Shown here piece by piece: positions 1 to 8,376 of a stretch of DNA of 28,976 bases. Under the pieces are notes generated by a model that saw only the letters and a program-made list of their open reading frames with translations, searched no databases and had not been told where the DNA came from. Position numbers and translations under genes: made by a program. Numbering within the stretch: position 1 is the first letter of the stretch; each line of letters starts with the position of its first letter. Source of the DNA: a virus; IMG/VR virus record IMGVR_UViG_3300032087_003063, positions 1 to 28,976 of that record; one strand, written 5' to 3'.

Positions 1-246
1 ATTAAACTGGATAAAGATACAAAAGGACTGCTTGCTAACTTTATGAATGCTTCTGCGCAAACTGGACTAAAAAATCATTTAAGTAATGAATCCAATCAAG
101 CAGCAGCACTTACAGGTGCAACCGAATTTGCCTTTAATTGCGACAAGGCCATTATCACTGGAATGAGCTTTAATGAACAAGCAGCAATGATGTACTCAGT
201 AGAGCAAAAATTGCTATTTGGCTCATTCACTATACGAAACAGCTAA
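1..246 (+). CDS. C-terminus of a probable major tail (tube) protein, 5' truncated
   Basis: The reading frame is open from base 1, so the gene starts outside the window and only the last 81 codons are seen; the ATG at 43 is internal. The visible part ends with an aromatic and Gly-rich stretch (LLFGSFTIRNS) of the beta-sandwich kind common at the end of tail tube proteins. Its position directly before a G/GT-like frameshifting chaperone pair and the tape measure is the canonical place of the major tail protein in siphoviruses. The assignment therefore rests mostly on gene order; no diagnostic motif is visible. Its stop overlaps the next start (TAATG), which suggests translational coupling. Confidence 0.5.
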   Translation: MKLDKDTKGLLANFMNASAQTGLKNHLSNESNQAAALTGATEFAFNCDKAIITGMSFNEQAAMMYSVEQKLLFGSFTIRNS

Positions 247-518
247 TGACAATAAAAACTGATCACGGATCTTTTGAGGTCCGTGAGCTTACCTTTGCTG
301 ATCGCAGAGCGCTTCATCGTCTAGAGGTCAAAGCAGTTGATCTTAAAACAGGCGAAATGAACACAGATGAATTTTACACTGTACTAGAATGGGTTATGGA
401 GCATGCATTTGAAGATGCAGAAAAAGCTCTTGCGCATTTGGATGACAATAAAATTGATGAAGTACTCATTGCGATCTATAATAAATACAAGCAAGGCGTA
501 GCTAAAAAAAAGAATTAA
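246..518 (+). CDS. Tail assembly chaperone, short (lambda gpG-like) form
   Basis: A 90-residue acidic alpha-helical protein that starts on the TAATG overlap with the tail gene before it. It has no catalytic motif. Three features identify it as the gpG-like chaperone that loads the tape measure during tail tube assembly: small size, position two genes before the tape measure, and a slippery heptamer just before its stop codon. The last codons are Lys-Lys-Lys-Asn-stop and encode A AAA AAG in frame. A fraction of ribosomes is expected to slip back one base there and continue into the next frame to make a 220-residue GT-like protein. Sequence similarity to lambda gpG itself cannot be judged by eye, so the name rests on architecture. 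Confidence 0.75.
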   Translation: MTIKTDHGSFEVRELTFADRRALHRLEVKAVDLKTGEMNTDEFYTVLEWVMEHAFEDAEKALAHLDDNKIDEVLIAIYNKYKQGVAKKKN

Positions 519-556
519 AGCACCGTATCGCTTTATGGTTTAGCTATAACGGTGCT
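506..556 (+). promoter_or_regulatory. -1 programmed ribosomal frameshift signal
   Basis: The slippery heptamer A_AAA_AAG occupies 506-512 in the zero frame. Six bases later an 8-bp perfect stem begins: AGCACCGT (519-526) pairs with ACGGTGCT (549-556). The 22-base loop contains an extra GCT/AGC pairing (530-532 with 542-544). The zero-frame stop TAA lies at 516-518, in the spacer. Heptamer, spacer length and hairpin match the layout of known bacterial -1 sites; A AAA AAG is the heptamer used by E. coli dnaX. A competing small stem (516-521 with 530-535) is possible. Confidence 0.85.
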
Positions 557-907
557 AAACCAAACGATCTGCATTTCCCATACAAAGCACCTAGTCCAAC
601 GCTGGGCAAAATGATGCTATATGATGAAGATGCGCTCTGGACCGAGGTAGAAAGAATACTAGAAGAGGACCCAGAGCGTCAATTCACACCGGGGCAGCAG
701 TGCTACCATAACCTTGTACATTGCGCAAATCCAGCGTATTTCTTGACACATGATACTACATTAGCATTGGAAGAATTTATGACTATGAAGCGCTTTAATA
801 TTCCACCAGCAAGAGATATAGATAGTGCAAATTATAATCGTTTAGTCATCTATTCGGCTATAGATGAAGAGTATAATGCAGCAATAAAGTTGGAGAGCAA
901 TGGCTAA
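512..907 (+). CDS. Frameshift extension of the tail assembly chaperone (gpT-like part of a GT fusion)
   Basis: This is the frame entered after a -1 slip at 506-512. It is open without interruption from the slip site to the stop at 905-907 and adds 131 residues to the first 89, giving a 220-residue fusion. The stretch between the slip and the first ATG (611) encodes protein-like sequence (HRIALWFSYNGAKPNDLHF), which independent initiation at 611 would leave untranslated. That favours the fusion over a separate gene. The extension is the gpT-like part, expected to contact tail tube subunits while the G part binds the tape measure. It overlaps the tape measure start by 8 bases. Independent translation from 611 cannot be excluded but has no clear ribosome binding site. 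Confidence 0.75.
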   Translation, partial: ELKHRIALWFSYNGAKPNDLHFPYKAPSPTLGKMMLYDEDALWTEVERILEEDPERQFTPGQQCYHNLVHCANPAYFLTHDTTLALEEFMTMKRFNIPPARDIDSANYNRLVIYSAIDEEYNAAIKLESNG

Positions 908-3146
908 ATTTATTATAGAAGTACGGACCAAAGGATTTGCGGTTGCAAAAGCAGATCTAAAGGAAGCAGCAAACCAGAGTCGTAAGTTTGCCAGAGAGGC
1001 AAACGGCGCAGCAAACTCATCTGCGATATTTAGAAGAGAAGTTTCCAAACTAAGAAATAACATGTTACTGTATACATTCGCAATTGCGGGTTCTATACGA
1101 GTAATGACTTCGTTTTTTAGAGCTTCTATGGAGTTTGAAAAGACCAGAGCAAGGCTAGAGGGTCTTACAGGAAGCGCAGAAGAAGCGGCCAGAACATTTG
1201 AGATATTTAACGAAGCTGCAAAGAAAACGCAGTTTGGTATACAGCAGATCACAGCAGCTGGTGCGCAGCTAGAAGCATTCGGGATCAATTCAAAAGCAAC
1301 GATCCGGATCTTATCTGATTTGGCTAGTTTTATGGGCCGCGACATTGGCACAGCTGCATTTGCTATGGGTCGTGCTTTCTCCGCTGGTGCAGCAGCAAGT
1401 GAGATTTTTCGTGAAGCTGGTGTACTCAATATTATAAAAACTTCGCAGGGCATTGAGGACCTCACAAAGTTAACGCTGCCAGAGTTCCGCGTAGCAATGA
1501 TGAAGACTTTTGTTGATGCTGCATCTGGAATACAAGGTAGTACAGAACGAATCCAGAAGACCACTGAGGGTATGATAATGAACTTGCAAGATGAGTTTGT
1601 GAACTTACAAGCTCGTATTGGAGATACATTTGTACCAGCATTAAAAACTGTAGTAGGGGCGCTCACAGAGTTTGTTAAAAGTTTAGATACAAAACAAGTC
1701 GCTATAATGGCTACAAACATAACCGTGCTTACTGGAGTTCTAAAGTTAAACTCAGTGGGATTTTTAGCTGCTGCAAAATCAGCTCGAACATTTGGTCTAA
1801 TATTATTAAATGTAGTCAATAGATTAGCAATACTAGCTGCTATGAATATTGTAGTAACTAGACTAGTGGAATTAGCACAAAAGTTTGAGCTATTTGGCAT
1901 GAAAGCTGAAGATGCTACAGAAAATATTGTCGATATGGATAAGGCAGAGCAAGATATGATTGCTACGCTAGAAAAAGCTACTGGAGTTGCAGCAAAACGA
2001 GCTGAAGCAAATGAAAAGATAGCTAAGTCTATAGATCAATCTGAGCAATCATTAGCAATTAAACTGCTTACAATGCAAGAAGAAACAGAATTAGGTAAAG
2101 CTAGAGTGCGAGTATTTATGGAAGAGTCTCGCAGCTTAACTGCAAATGAAGTAGCATTAATTAGAGCAATAGAGGCAATAAAAGAAAAAAACAAACAAGC
2201 TAAAGAAGAAATTAAATTAGCAAAAGAAAAGCGCGAGCAAGAATTAGACGAGTCATTAAAAAGAACAGATGATCACATTAAAAAGCTGCATGAAGAAAAT
2301 AGAATTAAAACAACACTAGCTCAAGTAAATAATGAAGCAATAATAATTCAGCAGCAGCTTGATGGCGCCACAGATCTTGAGCTTGAAAAGATGCAGCTTA
2401 AAGATGAGTTTATGCGAGAGCTAGCTGAGACTGTTGGTGGTACTGGTGCAGCATATAGGATTTATAATGAAACGGTCAGTACATCTAGCTCTCTAGCTGA
2501 TATTTATACTGAAGCGCTAAGGACTAATAAAGAGGGTACAGATGAGCTTGCTAAAGCGTTACTAGAGCTATATCAAGAAAAATTAAAACTATCTGAAGCA
2601 GAAGCGCAGGCGCTAATAGATGCGGCAGCTAAGAAAAAATCAGATCAAGACTTAGCAGAGTCAGCTAGGGAAAATGCCAAGCAGCAGCGCATGTTAGCCA
2701 GTTCAATTACGCTTGCAGCAGGTGCAATCAAATCATTTGGAGACAACTCCTTAACTGCCGAGCAAAAATTATCTAAGATGATGCAGACTATTGGTAGCTT
2801 ACTTATGATGATGCCGGGCGGTCAAGTAGCTGGATCATTCTTGCAAGCTGGATCTATGTTTATAGGTCACACTGGCGGTCTGATCGGAAACAACGGTATA
2901 CAGCGTTTTGCGCAGGGCGGCATGGTACAAGGAGAAGACAATGTTCCGATCATGGCGCAAGCTGGTGAGTTTATTATGCGCCGTGATGCAGTACAAAATA
3001 TTGGTATAGAAAATTTACATGCAATGAATCAAAGCGGGACCGCACCAGTTACGGTTAATATAAACGGTGGCATAGTACAGGAAGATTTTGTACGAAATGA
3101 GCTGATGCCGCAGATACATAAATCAATGAAAAATGATTTAGCATGA
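900..3146 (+). CDS. Tail tape measure protein
   Basis: A 748-residue protein that sets tail length and probably helps DNA enter the cell. The N-terminus is helical and basic. A first hydrophobic stretch lies near residues 55-70 and a second around 290-330, typical of the membrane-active part of tape measures. Long charged coiled-coil segments follow at about 345-480 and 540-600. The C-terminus has the Gly-rich GGLIG..RFAQGGMV.GEDNVPIMAQAGEF signature and an IG.ENLHAMN motif seen at the end of many siphoviral tape measures. The start at 900 is preceded by GGAGAG. At 748 residues it is on the short side, predicting a fairly short tail. A long open frame on the opposite strand (842-1900) is a shadow of this gene. 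Confidence 0.92.
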   Translation: MAKFIIEVRTKGFAVAKADLKEAANQSRKFAREANGAANSSAIFRREVSKLRNNMLLYTFAIAGSIRVMTSFFRASMEFEKTRARLEGLTGSAEEAARTFEIFNEAAKKTQFGIQQITAAGAQLEAFGINSKATIRILSDLASFMGRDIGTAAFAMGRAFSAGAAASEIFREAGVLNIIKTSQGIEDLTKLTLPEFRVAMMKTFVDAASGIQGSTERIQKTTEGMIMNLQDEFVNLQARIGDTFVPALKTVVGALTEFVKSLDTKQVAIMATNITVLTGVLKLNSVGFLAAAKSARTFGLILLNVVNRLAILAAMNIVVTRLVELAQKFELFGMKAEDATENIVDMDKAEQDMIATLEKATGVAAKRAEANEKIAKSIDQSEQSLAIKLLTMQEETELGKARVRVFMEESRSLTANEVALIRAIEAIKEKNKQAKEEIKLAKEKREQELDESLKRTDDHIKKLHEENRIKTTLAQVNNEAIIIQQQLDGATDLELEKMQLKDEFMRELAETVGGTGAAYRIYNETVSTSSSLADIYTEALRTNKEGTDELAKALLELYQEKLKLSEAEAQALIDAAAKKKSDQDLAESARENAKQQRMLASSITLAAGAIKSFGDNSLTAEQKLSKMMQTIGSLLMMMPGGQVAGSFLQAGSMFIGHTGGLIGNNGIQRFAQGGMVQGEDNVPIMAQAGEFIMRRDAVQNIGIENLHAMNQSGTAPVTVNINGGIVQEDFVRNELMPQIHKSMKNDLA

Positions 3147-5848
3147 GTATAACAGTACCCGCCAACCTTAATACTAATATAGCTAATAGATCCGAAAACT
3201 GGATTGTACAACTATTCAATAGTAGTAAAACAGACTCTGGAGCAAATACATCCGGATCGTTATATCAGAATCAAACAACTGTAAATGTCACTTCTGGAGC
3301 TGCTTTTAATGTAGCAGATATCATAAGTTTTGGCAGTGGCACAGAATTGTGTAAGGTTACTGCGATCAATAGCAATACATTGACATTGCAGCGGCGTTTT
3401 ATGGGTACCAGTGCAACATCTAGCGTTGCATCTGGATCAGATGTACATAAGCGCAACTATGTTGGACTCAGCTATTCATCTATCACATTTCAAGGGCAGT
3501 TTTTTGAGCCATGCATATTAAATAAAGCTAGTATTCGTGAATCAATTGATTTAGAAAATCAAACTAGCGCTAGATCTAATGTATCTATAAAAATTGCAAA
3601 CTTTGATTATCAAGGTGCGCCATTCTCTGAGCAACTGCATAATGGATCTAATGTATACTTCAATCAACTGGTTCGTATTTATATACCACCAGCTAAAATG
3701 TCATCTAGTATTGATATTGATGACTGTTTGCAAATATATGAGGGCCGCCTAGTAAATACTGCACATGATGATACTAGTATTACATTAGAGATTAATACAG
3801 ATGAGCCTTGGAAAGATGTCATTATACCCGATGTCAAACATGATAAATATGATGTATATCAACCAGTTGTATATGGAGATTATACACATTCAGATGCTAC
3901 TAATGGTGCGTCAAATGATGCAGCTTTTGGCACTGTTTTTCCTGTGCCAGTCTTATACACCAATAGAAATGTTTTTAGCTGCGTACTTCCTAAAGCATAT
4001 GGATCTGGATCTAATAGCTATATGCATCATTATGTTGGATTTAACTGGTTTTGTAGCGTAAAAGAAGAAGACACTGGCATAGTAGATACTACTACTACAG
4101 ATGGCGGCGTGCATGTTTTAGAAACACCTATTACACATAGAGCTACTGGATTAATTAGAAGTGCAAATGCAGCATACAGTGCTAGTGACGGTGGATCAGT
4201 TACTTATTTAAATAATCCAGAGAGGGCCTTTACTTATAATGCTGCAACTGGTGCAGCCGATACAAGTACATTTGCATCAATTAATATAAGCAGCATAAGT
4301 AGTCCGCGATATTTAGTTGTGCAAACACCTAATAAACAATTTGCAGTAACAATTATTAAGCAGATCAGATTAAAGCATGATGTATTTCTTACAGATCGTT
4401 CTGGGACCTCACAACTCTATGATCTTGATTTTTTTAGTAATAATTACGATTCAACTTTAGATGATTTGGTAATTAACCAACCCAGGAAAACGCTCGCAGA
4501 TAACAATATATCGACTGATTATGTTGAATTTACAGCACAACCAGCGAACGCAGTAAATAGTATTAATGCGGCTGTATGTCCAGATGAAATTTTAATAAAA
4601 TATATTCCTATTACTGGTCCACCTACAAATATATTTGAAGCACATACTTTGCGTGTATATGATGTACAATTAGAGATTAAAGTCCATTTTAACCACAATG
4701 ATGACGATGCAAAACGACTGGCTGATTTACAATATTTCTATTGCGGTGGAGATGGCTTGCATGATACGCAAGTAGGTGGCGTACATTGGATTAGCGGTGG
4801 TGGATCATCAACTAATATTACAAATCTTCCACAAATGCATAGAGATTTATTACATCGCTTTACACACATTGAATTAGCTCCAGAAAATTATAGTGATCTT
4901 AATACGCAGCACAACTGGGAAGCGCGTTTTTGGCAGCTAGATCGTAAACATTTAAGCGATATTTTAAAAAAGATACAAAGTGAGGGTCAGTTTATTTTTC
5001 GCCTAAAAAGCGATAATACTCCGCAATATGTATTTTTAAAAACCAATCCAATTGCTGATCATATTATTACTAAGCAGGATATAAGTAGTTTGCAAATATC
5101 AGATACTGATTTTAGATCAATTGCCACTAAGTATATTTTTAACTTTCATAAACACCCAGCAGAATCAAGCAAATATTACCAGACTACTGAAATATCAGAT
5201 AGCACAGCTAGAGATCTTTACGGCATATCTAATACAAAAGACAATACAAAAACAATAGATTTAGACTATTTAGTAGATGATGTAACAGCTGGATCTGGAT
5301 ATAATGCATCTTATCATAATTATAAAAAACAATTATTTGGCACAGTAAAAACAATATTAAAATGTAAAATTGTCAATCCAGAGTTTTATAATATGGATGT
5401 TGGCGATATAGTAGCTTTAGAAGATATGCATATCAAAGCATATAATGTTGATTATAGTAATACAGCTTATATGATCACATCTGTGCAGCGTAAGTTAGGA
5501 GAGATGGATATTGAGCTGCGGGAAGTAGCTGATAGTTTAGCTACTACATGGGGACCTATCGTTGTTAATACAGGCGGCGAGGGTGTGATACACAATGTAC
5601 AGAACAGTTTTACAATGGTTAATAATCACTGGAAATGTAAAACCATGAGTATTGAGCTTTTTAATGATACATTGGGATTTAATCAAGTTATATCAAGCAG
5701 CACAGCAATTAATTTTAGCACCAATACACAGCAATTTAATTATACTCCAGATATTGATTTAGCACATGCCAGATATCAGATTCGTTGCAGATGTAACGAG
5801 ACTGGAGAAGTAGCGGAGAGTAGTATTTTTAGTATAGCATTATCATAA
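3143..5848 (+). CDS. Large tail tip / hub-like structural protein
   Basis: A 901-residue protein coupled to the tape measure by an ATGA overlap. The sequence is beta-rich and Asn/Ser/Thr-rich with no signal peptide, as in baseplate and tail-tip proteins. Near residues 745-800 is a segment with GDIVALED followed by YMITSVQRKLGEMDIELREV. This resembles the barrel domain near the end of the central hub proteins of long tails (gp27-like). The last about 80 residues look like a separate beta-sandwich (a fibronectin-type or Ig-like fold is plausible). Gene order, directly after the tape measure, also suggests a tail hub or distal-tip protein. The fold is inferred, not proven. Confidence 0.65.
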   Translation: MSITVPANLNTNIANRSENWIVQLFNSSKTDSGANTSGSLYQNQTTVNVTSGAAFNVADIISFGSGTELCKVTAINSNTLTLQRRFMGTSATSSVASGSDVHKRNYVGLSYSSITFQGQFFEPCILNKASIRESIDLENQTSARSNVSIKIANFDYQGAPFSEQLHNGSNVYFNQLVRIYIPPAKMSSSIDIDDCLQIYEGRLVNTAHDDTSITLEINTDEPWKDVIIPDVKHDKYDVYQPVVYGDYTHSDATNGASNDAAFGTVFPVPVLYTNRNVFSCVLPKAYGSGSNSYMHHYVGFNWFCSVKEEDTGIVDTTTTDGGVHVLETPITHRATGLIRSANAAYSASDGGSVTYLNNPERAFTYNAATGAADTSTFASINISSISSPRYLVVQTPNKQFAVTIIKQIRLKHDVFLTDRSGTSQLYDLDFFSNNYDSTLDDLVINQPRKTLADNNISTDYVEFTAQPANAVNSINAAVCPDEILIKYIPITGPPTNIFEAHTLRVYDVQLEIKVHFNHNDDDAKRLADLQYFYCGGDGLHDTQVGGVHWISGGGSSTNITNLPQMHRDLLHRFTHIELAPENYSDLNTQHNWEARFWQLDRKHLSDILKKIQSEGQFIFRLKSDNTPQYVFLKTNPIADHIITKQDISSLQISDTDFRSIATKYIFNFHKHPAESSKYYQTTEISDSTARDLYGISNTKDNTKTIDLDYLVDDVTAGSGYNASYHNYKKQLFGTVKTILKCKIVNPEFYNMDVGDIVALEDMHIKAYNVDYSNTAYMITSVQRKLGEMDIELREVADSLATTWGPIVVNTGGEGVIHNVQNSFTMVNNHWKCKTMSIELFNDTLGFNQVISSSTAINFSTNTQQFNYTPDIDLAHARYQIRCRCNETGEVAESSIFSIALS

Positions 5849-5858
5849 AGGTCACATT

Positions 5859-6935
5859 ATGGGATACAGTAGAATAAGAACACCAAGAGCATATATAGAT
5901 AAGATTAGCAGGGATCTGTCTAATGGATGGAGAGATGCATCGCATTTTACCACAGTAAGAACAGACAGTAATTCATTTGCGCTGCAAAGCGGCCATATTT
6001 TAGATTTATTTGACTTAAAAGCGCATAGGTATGTAGTTATACCAAAAGCAACAAAAGAGTTCTATTTGCAGCTAAATACAGGCTATAGTACTGAATCACT
6101 GGGGGAGAGTAATTTTATTGCAATACTTGGTCATAATATGCACAGTGCTAATGTGAATTTTAAAGTAGAAATATCTGATAGCTCTACAATGAGCGGCACA
6201 GTAGCAACAGTAAGCGATGATGATTATACTGGCCATACTAAAATAGTAAATGCACCAGCTGATGGGTCGGATGATACATATATATCGCCGCAGGCTAATG
6301 GGTGGAGTATGTTTACATGGACAGATAGCGGAGATAGTACAAATGACAATAGATATTTGCGGGTCACATTTAGAGCAGATAATAGTGCTACTGCAAATTT
6401 TTCAGATGATCTTTATATAGGCGCAATTATGTACGGAGAATATTTTGATTTTCCTGCAAATGTTGATGTCGGCTATTCTGTTGCATATGATTACGATGAG
6501 ACTGAACAGAAAAGATCATTAGGCGGATCTGATTATAGTACTATAAGACACTATGGTAGTCCCATGTGGGCATATACACCAGCTTGGGCCGTATACGAAT
6601 CCACTACAAATATTGGCAGCACATCAACTAACCCTTATCATTTTATGAAAAGACCGGGCCGCAAAAAGATTAGTATGAATTTTTCTAATGTAGCAGATGA
6701 TAAAATATTTAGTGATAATCCATATAGTTCTGGAGAGTATTTAGATAGCACTGCATTTCATCCAGCGTTTTATCAGCAGATCGCTGGGTCCCATCATCCA
6801 TTCCTATTTTCATTTGATAATACTACCACAAGCTATAAAGACTTTTGCTTTGTACGCAGTATAAACGGTTTAAACACAAAGCAAGTTGCAGCAAATACAT
6901 TTAACTTTAAAATGAACCTAGAAGAAACTTGGTAA
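5859..6935 (+). CDS. Minor virion (probably tail) protein of unknown fold
   Basis: A 358-residue protein starting 10 bases after the hub-like gene with an AAAGG ribosome binding site. It is rich in aromatic residues, Asp and Ser, as are extracellular beta-structured virion proteins. The C-terminal part contains a HPFLFSFDN.....DFCFVRS segment and ends in F.FKMNLEETW, which looks like strands of a beta-sandwich. It is the last gene of the tail operon before the attachment site, a place often held by a tail-tip or receptor-related protein. I do not recognise a named family. Confidence 0.55.
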   Translation: MGYSRIRTPRAYIDKISRDLSNGWRDASHFTTVRTDSNSFALQSGHILDLFDLKAHRYVVIPKATKEFYLQLNTGYSTESLGESNFIAILGHNMHSANVNFKVEISDSSTMSGTVATVSDDDYTGHTKIVNAPADGSDDTYISPQANGWSMFTWTDSGDSTNDNRYLRVTFRADNSATANFSDDLYIGAIMYGEYFDFPANVDVGYSVAYDYDETEQKRSLGGSDYSTIRHYGSPMWAYTPAWAVYESTTNIGSTSTNPYHFMKRPGRKKISMNFSNVADDKIFSDNPYSSGEYLDSTAFHPAFYQQIAGSHHPFLFSFDNTTTSYKDFCFVRSINGLNTKQVAANTFNFKMNLEETW

Positions 6936-6940
6936 ATTTG

Positions 6941-6958
6941 CGTGCCAATTCGTGCCAA
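6941..6958 (+). repeat. Left pair of putative integrase arm-type sites
   Basis: CGTGCCAA at 6941-6948 and again at 6951-6958, period 10 bp. The pair starts 5 bases after the stop codon of the last tail gene. The same pair occurs in the same orientation on the other side of the tRNA core. A single related word (TGTGCCAAT) lies near 8404 upstream of the integrase gene. Confidence 0.7.
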
Positions 6959-7018
6959 ATTATATTGCACCACTATGCACTTTTAGAGCATCTATATACA
7001 CTTTATTACAAAAACAAA

Positions 7019-7042
7019 AAACCCCGCAATTAAGCGGGGTTT
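7019..7042 (-). terminator. Intrinsic terminator, mainly for the leftward integrase transcript
   Basis: Perfect 9-bp stem AAACCCCGC (7019-7027) with GCGGGGTTT (7034-7042) and loop AATTAA. On the minus strand the stem is followed by a T-rich run (the complement of AAAAACAAAAA), as expected for a Rho-independent terminator of the integrase message. It may also stop rightward tail transcription weakly. Confidence 0.8.
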
Positions 7043-7080
7043 CTCCTCGACAAACTAGGTAAAAAGCACTATTATGTGCT

Positions 7081-7138
7081 ACGGACTTAAAATCCGTTGG
7101 TAGCAATACCGTGCCGGTTCGAGTCCGGCCCCGGGTAC
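7081..7138 (+). other. tRNA-Leu(UAA) 3'-half fragment (attP core identity block)
   Basis: The anticodon stem ACGGA/TCCGT (7081-7085, 7093-7097) encloses a 7-base loop with anticodon TAA at 7088-7090. A class II variable arm follows, GGTA-GCAA-TACC (7099-7110). The T arm is GCCGG-TTCGAGT-CCGGC (7113-7129). Then come the 3' acceptor strand CCCGGGT (7130-7136) and discriminator A7137. No matching ACCCGGG acceptor strand or D arm exists upstream; instead there is a small hairpin AGCAC-TATTAT-GTGCT (7065-7080). It is thus a fragment and not a functional tRNA gene. An open frame read antisense through it is the well-known spurious antisense-tRNA peptide. Confidence 0.9.
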
Positions 7139-7145
7139 AGAGGAG

Positions 7146-7171
7146 AAAAGGCTCTTTGTTGAGCCTTTTTT
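7146..7171 (+). terminator. Intrinsic terminator, rightward
   Basis: AAAAGGCTC (7146-7154) pairs with GAGCCTTTT (7161-7169), loop TTTGTT, continuing into a T run to 7171. It lies 9 bases after the tRNA-Leu fragment. It may be the phage's own stop for tail transcription, or a copy of the terminator behind the host tRNA gene that keeps the rebuilt tRNA properly terminated after integration. Confidence 0.78.
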
Positions 7172-7192
7172 CGTTTCTGCACAAAACTGCTC

Positions 7193-7210
7193 CGTGCCAA
7201 ATCGTGCCAA
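7193..7210 (+). repeat. Right pair of putative integrase arm-type sites
   Basis: CGTGCCAA at 7193-7200 and 7203-7210, period 10 bp, ending 5 bases before the integrase stop codon. The two pairs are about 250 bp apart, a normal span for an attP with P and P' arms. Confidence 0.7.
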
Positions 7211-7215
7211 GTTTG

Positions 7216-8376
7216 TCAAGCTTCGCCTCTTGTTATGTGGTTATATGTTGCGCGGATCTGCTCGTTTACCATGCGCTGCGTATGGATTGAATCCGGTGCA
7301 TAGTGTGTCGTGACAACTGAATTAGTCTTATCGCCAATTGCAACTTTAGCAGCTTCAACTCCAGTATCATGGCGCCTTGCTAGCTGCGCTGATAATCTGC
7401 GCAAATCATGGCAAGTGAATGCAATACGCGTCTTTTTGTTCACGGATTTGATAATACTATTAAGCTTATCATACCCAATGTCTAATGGCCTTTTATGCCC
7501 AGCTAAGAAGTGCTTACGAAATATTGCGCGAACTTCTGGGTCCATATACTTCTTTGTACGCACTTTACCGCGCTTTTCAAGTATAAGCATTGTATTATTT
7601 TCAAAGTCAATGTGATGCCACTTTAGCTCCTTATCTCTGTTAAGATAATTACGCCCTATTAATTCCTTAGCTCGGCAGCCAGTAAATTTATACAGTGTAA
7701 TTATATCGCGTTCCTGCTCTGTAAGCTCACATTGATCTAAAGTAATAATTTCTTTATCTGTCCAGATCTTTATATCAATTGGATTAAGTTCAGCAGCTGT
7801 ATACTTATCTTGCCTTGTAAGGACCTCAAAAGATACCATACCAGTACCGTTAGATCCACCAGCTTGCATGGCCCACATAAATATATTACGCAGATCACGC
7901 AGATAACTATTGATCCCTTGTCGTGTCCTGCCAGCCATCTCTCTGTGCGTTTTATAAATTTCCCAGCCTTGCCTAAAGCCATCGTCTTTAGCGTGCGTTT
8001 TAACGCCTAATTGGCGCTTTAAGCTGCGAATTTTATCTACTGGTGTATTGTCTGGTATGATATCAATAAATGATTTCATTACAGTCTCGTATTTATTAAT
8101 AGTAAGCTGGCTAGCTTTGTTCACTAATACATTGCTGCGAAATGCATCAAATACTTCTGCTACTGTATACATCGTATTATTTTCTTCATATAGCTTGCGC
8201 CACTGCGGATTATTATTTTTAAAATATGTTTCAATTAGCTCCCATCGTAAAAACTCTTCATCTCTTTGCGCTTTTACCTTAAAGCCAATACGCTTTCTTT
8301 TACCAGTAGTAGGATCTGTATAATCCAACTTGTATGGTTTATTAGTGTCTGATTTTTTGTTATATGCTCTTGCCAT
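7216..8376 (-). CDS. int: Tyrosine recombinase, phage integrase
   Basis: A 386-residue site-specific recombinase expected to act on the adjacent attP and a host tRNA-Leu gene. The N-terminal about 65 residues are basic and likely bind the arm sites. Residues about 70-170 fit the SAM-like core-binding domain. The catalytic domain shows Arg235 (TGCRAKEL), Lys in RGKVRTKK (about 271-276), His323 and Arg326 (CHDLRR), and the nucleophile Tyr359 (TTHYAP). The position normally held by a second His or Trp is Asp349 (AIGDKT). The start is supported by AGGAGAG upstream. The gene ends 5 bases from the right arm repeats and is transcribed towards attP, a standard integrase-attP arrangement. Confidence 0.95.
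   Translation of the reverse strand: MARAYNKKSDTNKPYKLDYTDPTTGKRKRIGFKVKAQRDEEFLRWELIETYFKNNNPQWRKLYEENNTMYTVAEVFDAFRSNVLVNKASQLTINKYETVMKSFIDIIPDNTPVDKIRSLKRQLGVKTHAKDDGFRQGWEIYKTHREMAGRTRQGINSYLRDLRNIFMWAMQAGGSNGTGMVSFEVLTRQDKYTAAELNPIDIKIWTDKEIITLDQCELTEQERDIITLYKFTGCRAKELIGRNYLNRDKELKWHHIDFENNTMLILEKRGKVRTKKYMDPEVRAIFRKHFLAGHKRPLDIGYDKLNSIIKSVNKKTRIAFTCHDLRRLSAQLARRHDTGVEAAKVAIGDKTNSVVTTHYAPDSIHTQRMVNEQIRATYNHITRGEA

Larger units (their letters stand above)
6941..7210. other. attP: attP: phage attachment site with tRNA-Leu core and integrase arm sites
   Basis: This segment lies between the end of the tail operon and the 3' end of the integrase gene and codes for nothing. The probable core (7081-7138) is identical in layout to the 3' half of a class II tRNA-Leu gene. 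Two pairs of direct repeats flank it in the same orientation: CGTGCCAA at 6941 and 6951 on the left, and at 7193 and 7203 on the right. Each pair has a 10-bp period (one helical turn), as expected for arm-type sites of a tyrosine integrase. Recombination with the host tRNA gene would rebuild an intact tRNA 3' end. Because tail genes and integrase are both adjacent to it, this is attP and not attL or attR. Confidence 0.88.

Noticed and set aside
842-1900. Open frame of 352 codons on the minus strand
   Set aside because: It lies wholly antisense to the tape measure, has no ribosome binding site, and its Ser/Ala/Asn/Ile-rich sequence is what the reverse of Ala/Glu/Lys-rich helical codons gives.
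7065-7138. Complete phage tRNA-Leu gene
   Set aside because: There is no 5' acceptor strand matching CCCGGGT and no D arm; only the 3' half is present, flanked by integrase arm repeats.
6960-7184. 74-codon minus-strand frame containing GRTRTGTVLLPTDFKSV
   Set aside because: This peptide is the common artefact of translating the antisense strand of a tRNA-Leu gene; the DNA is the attP core.
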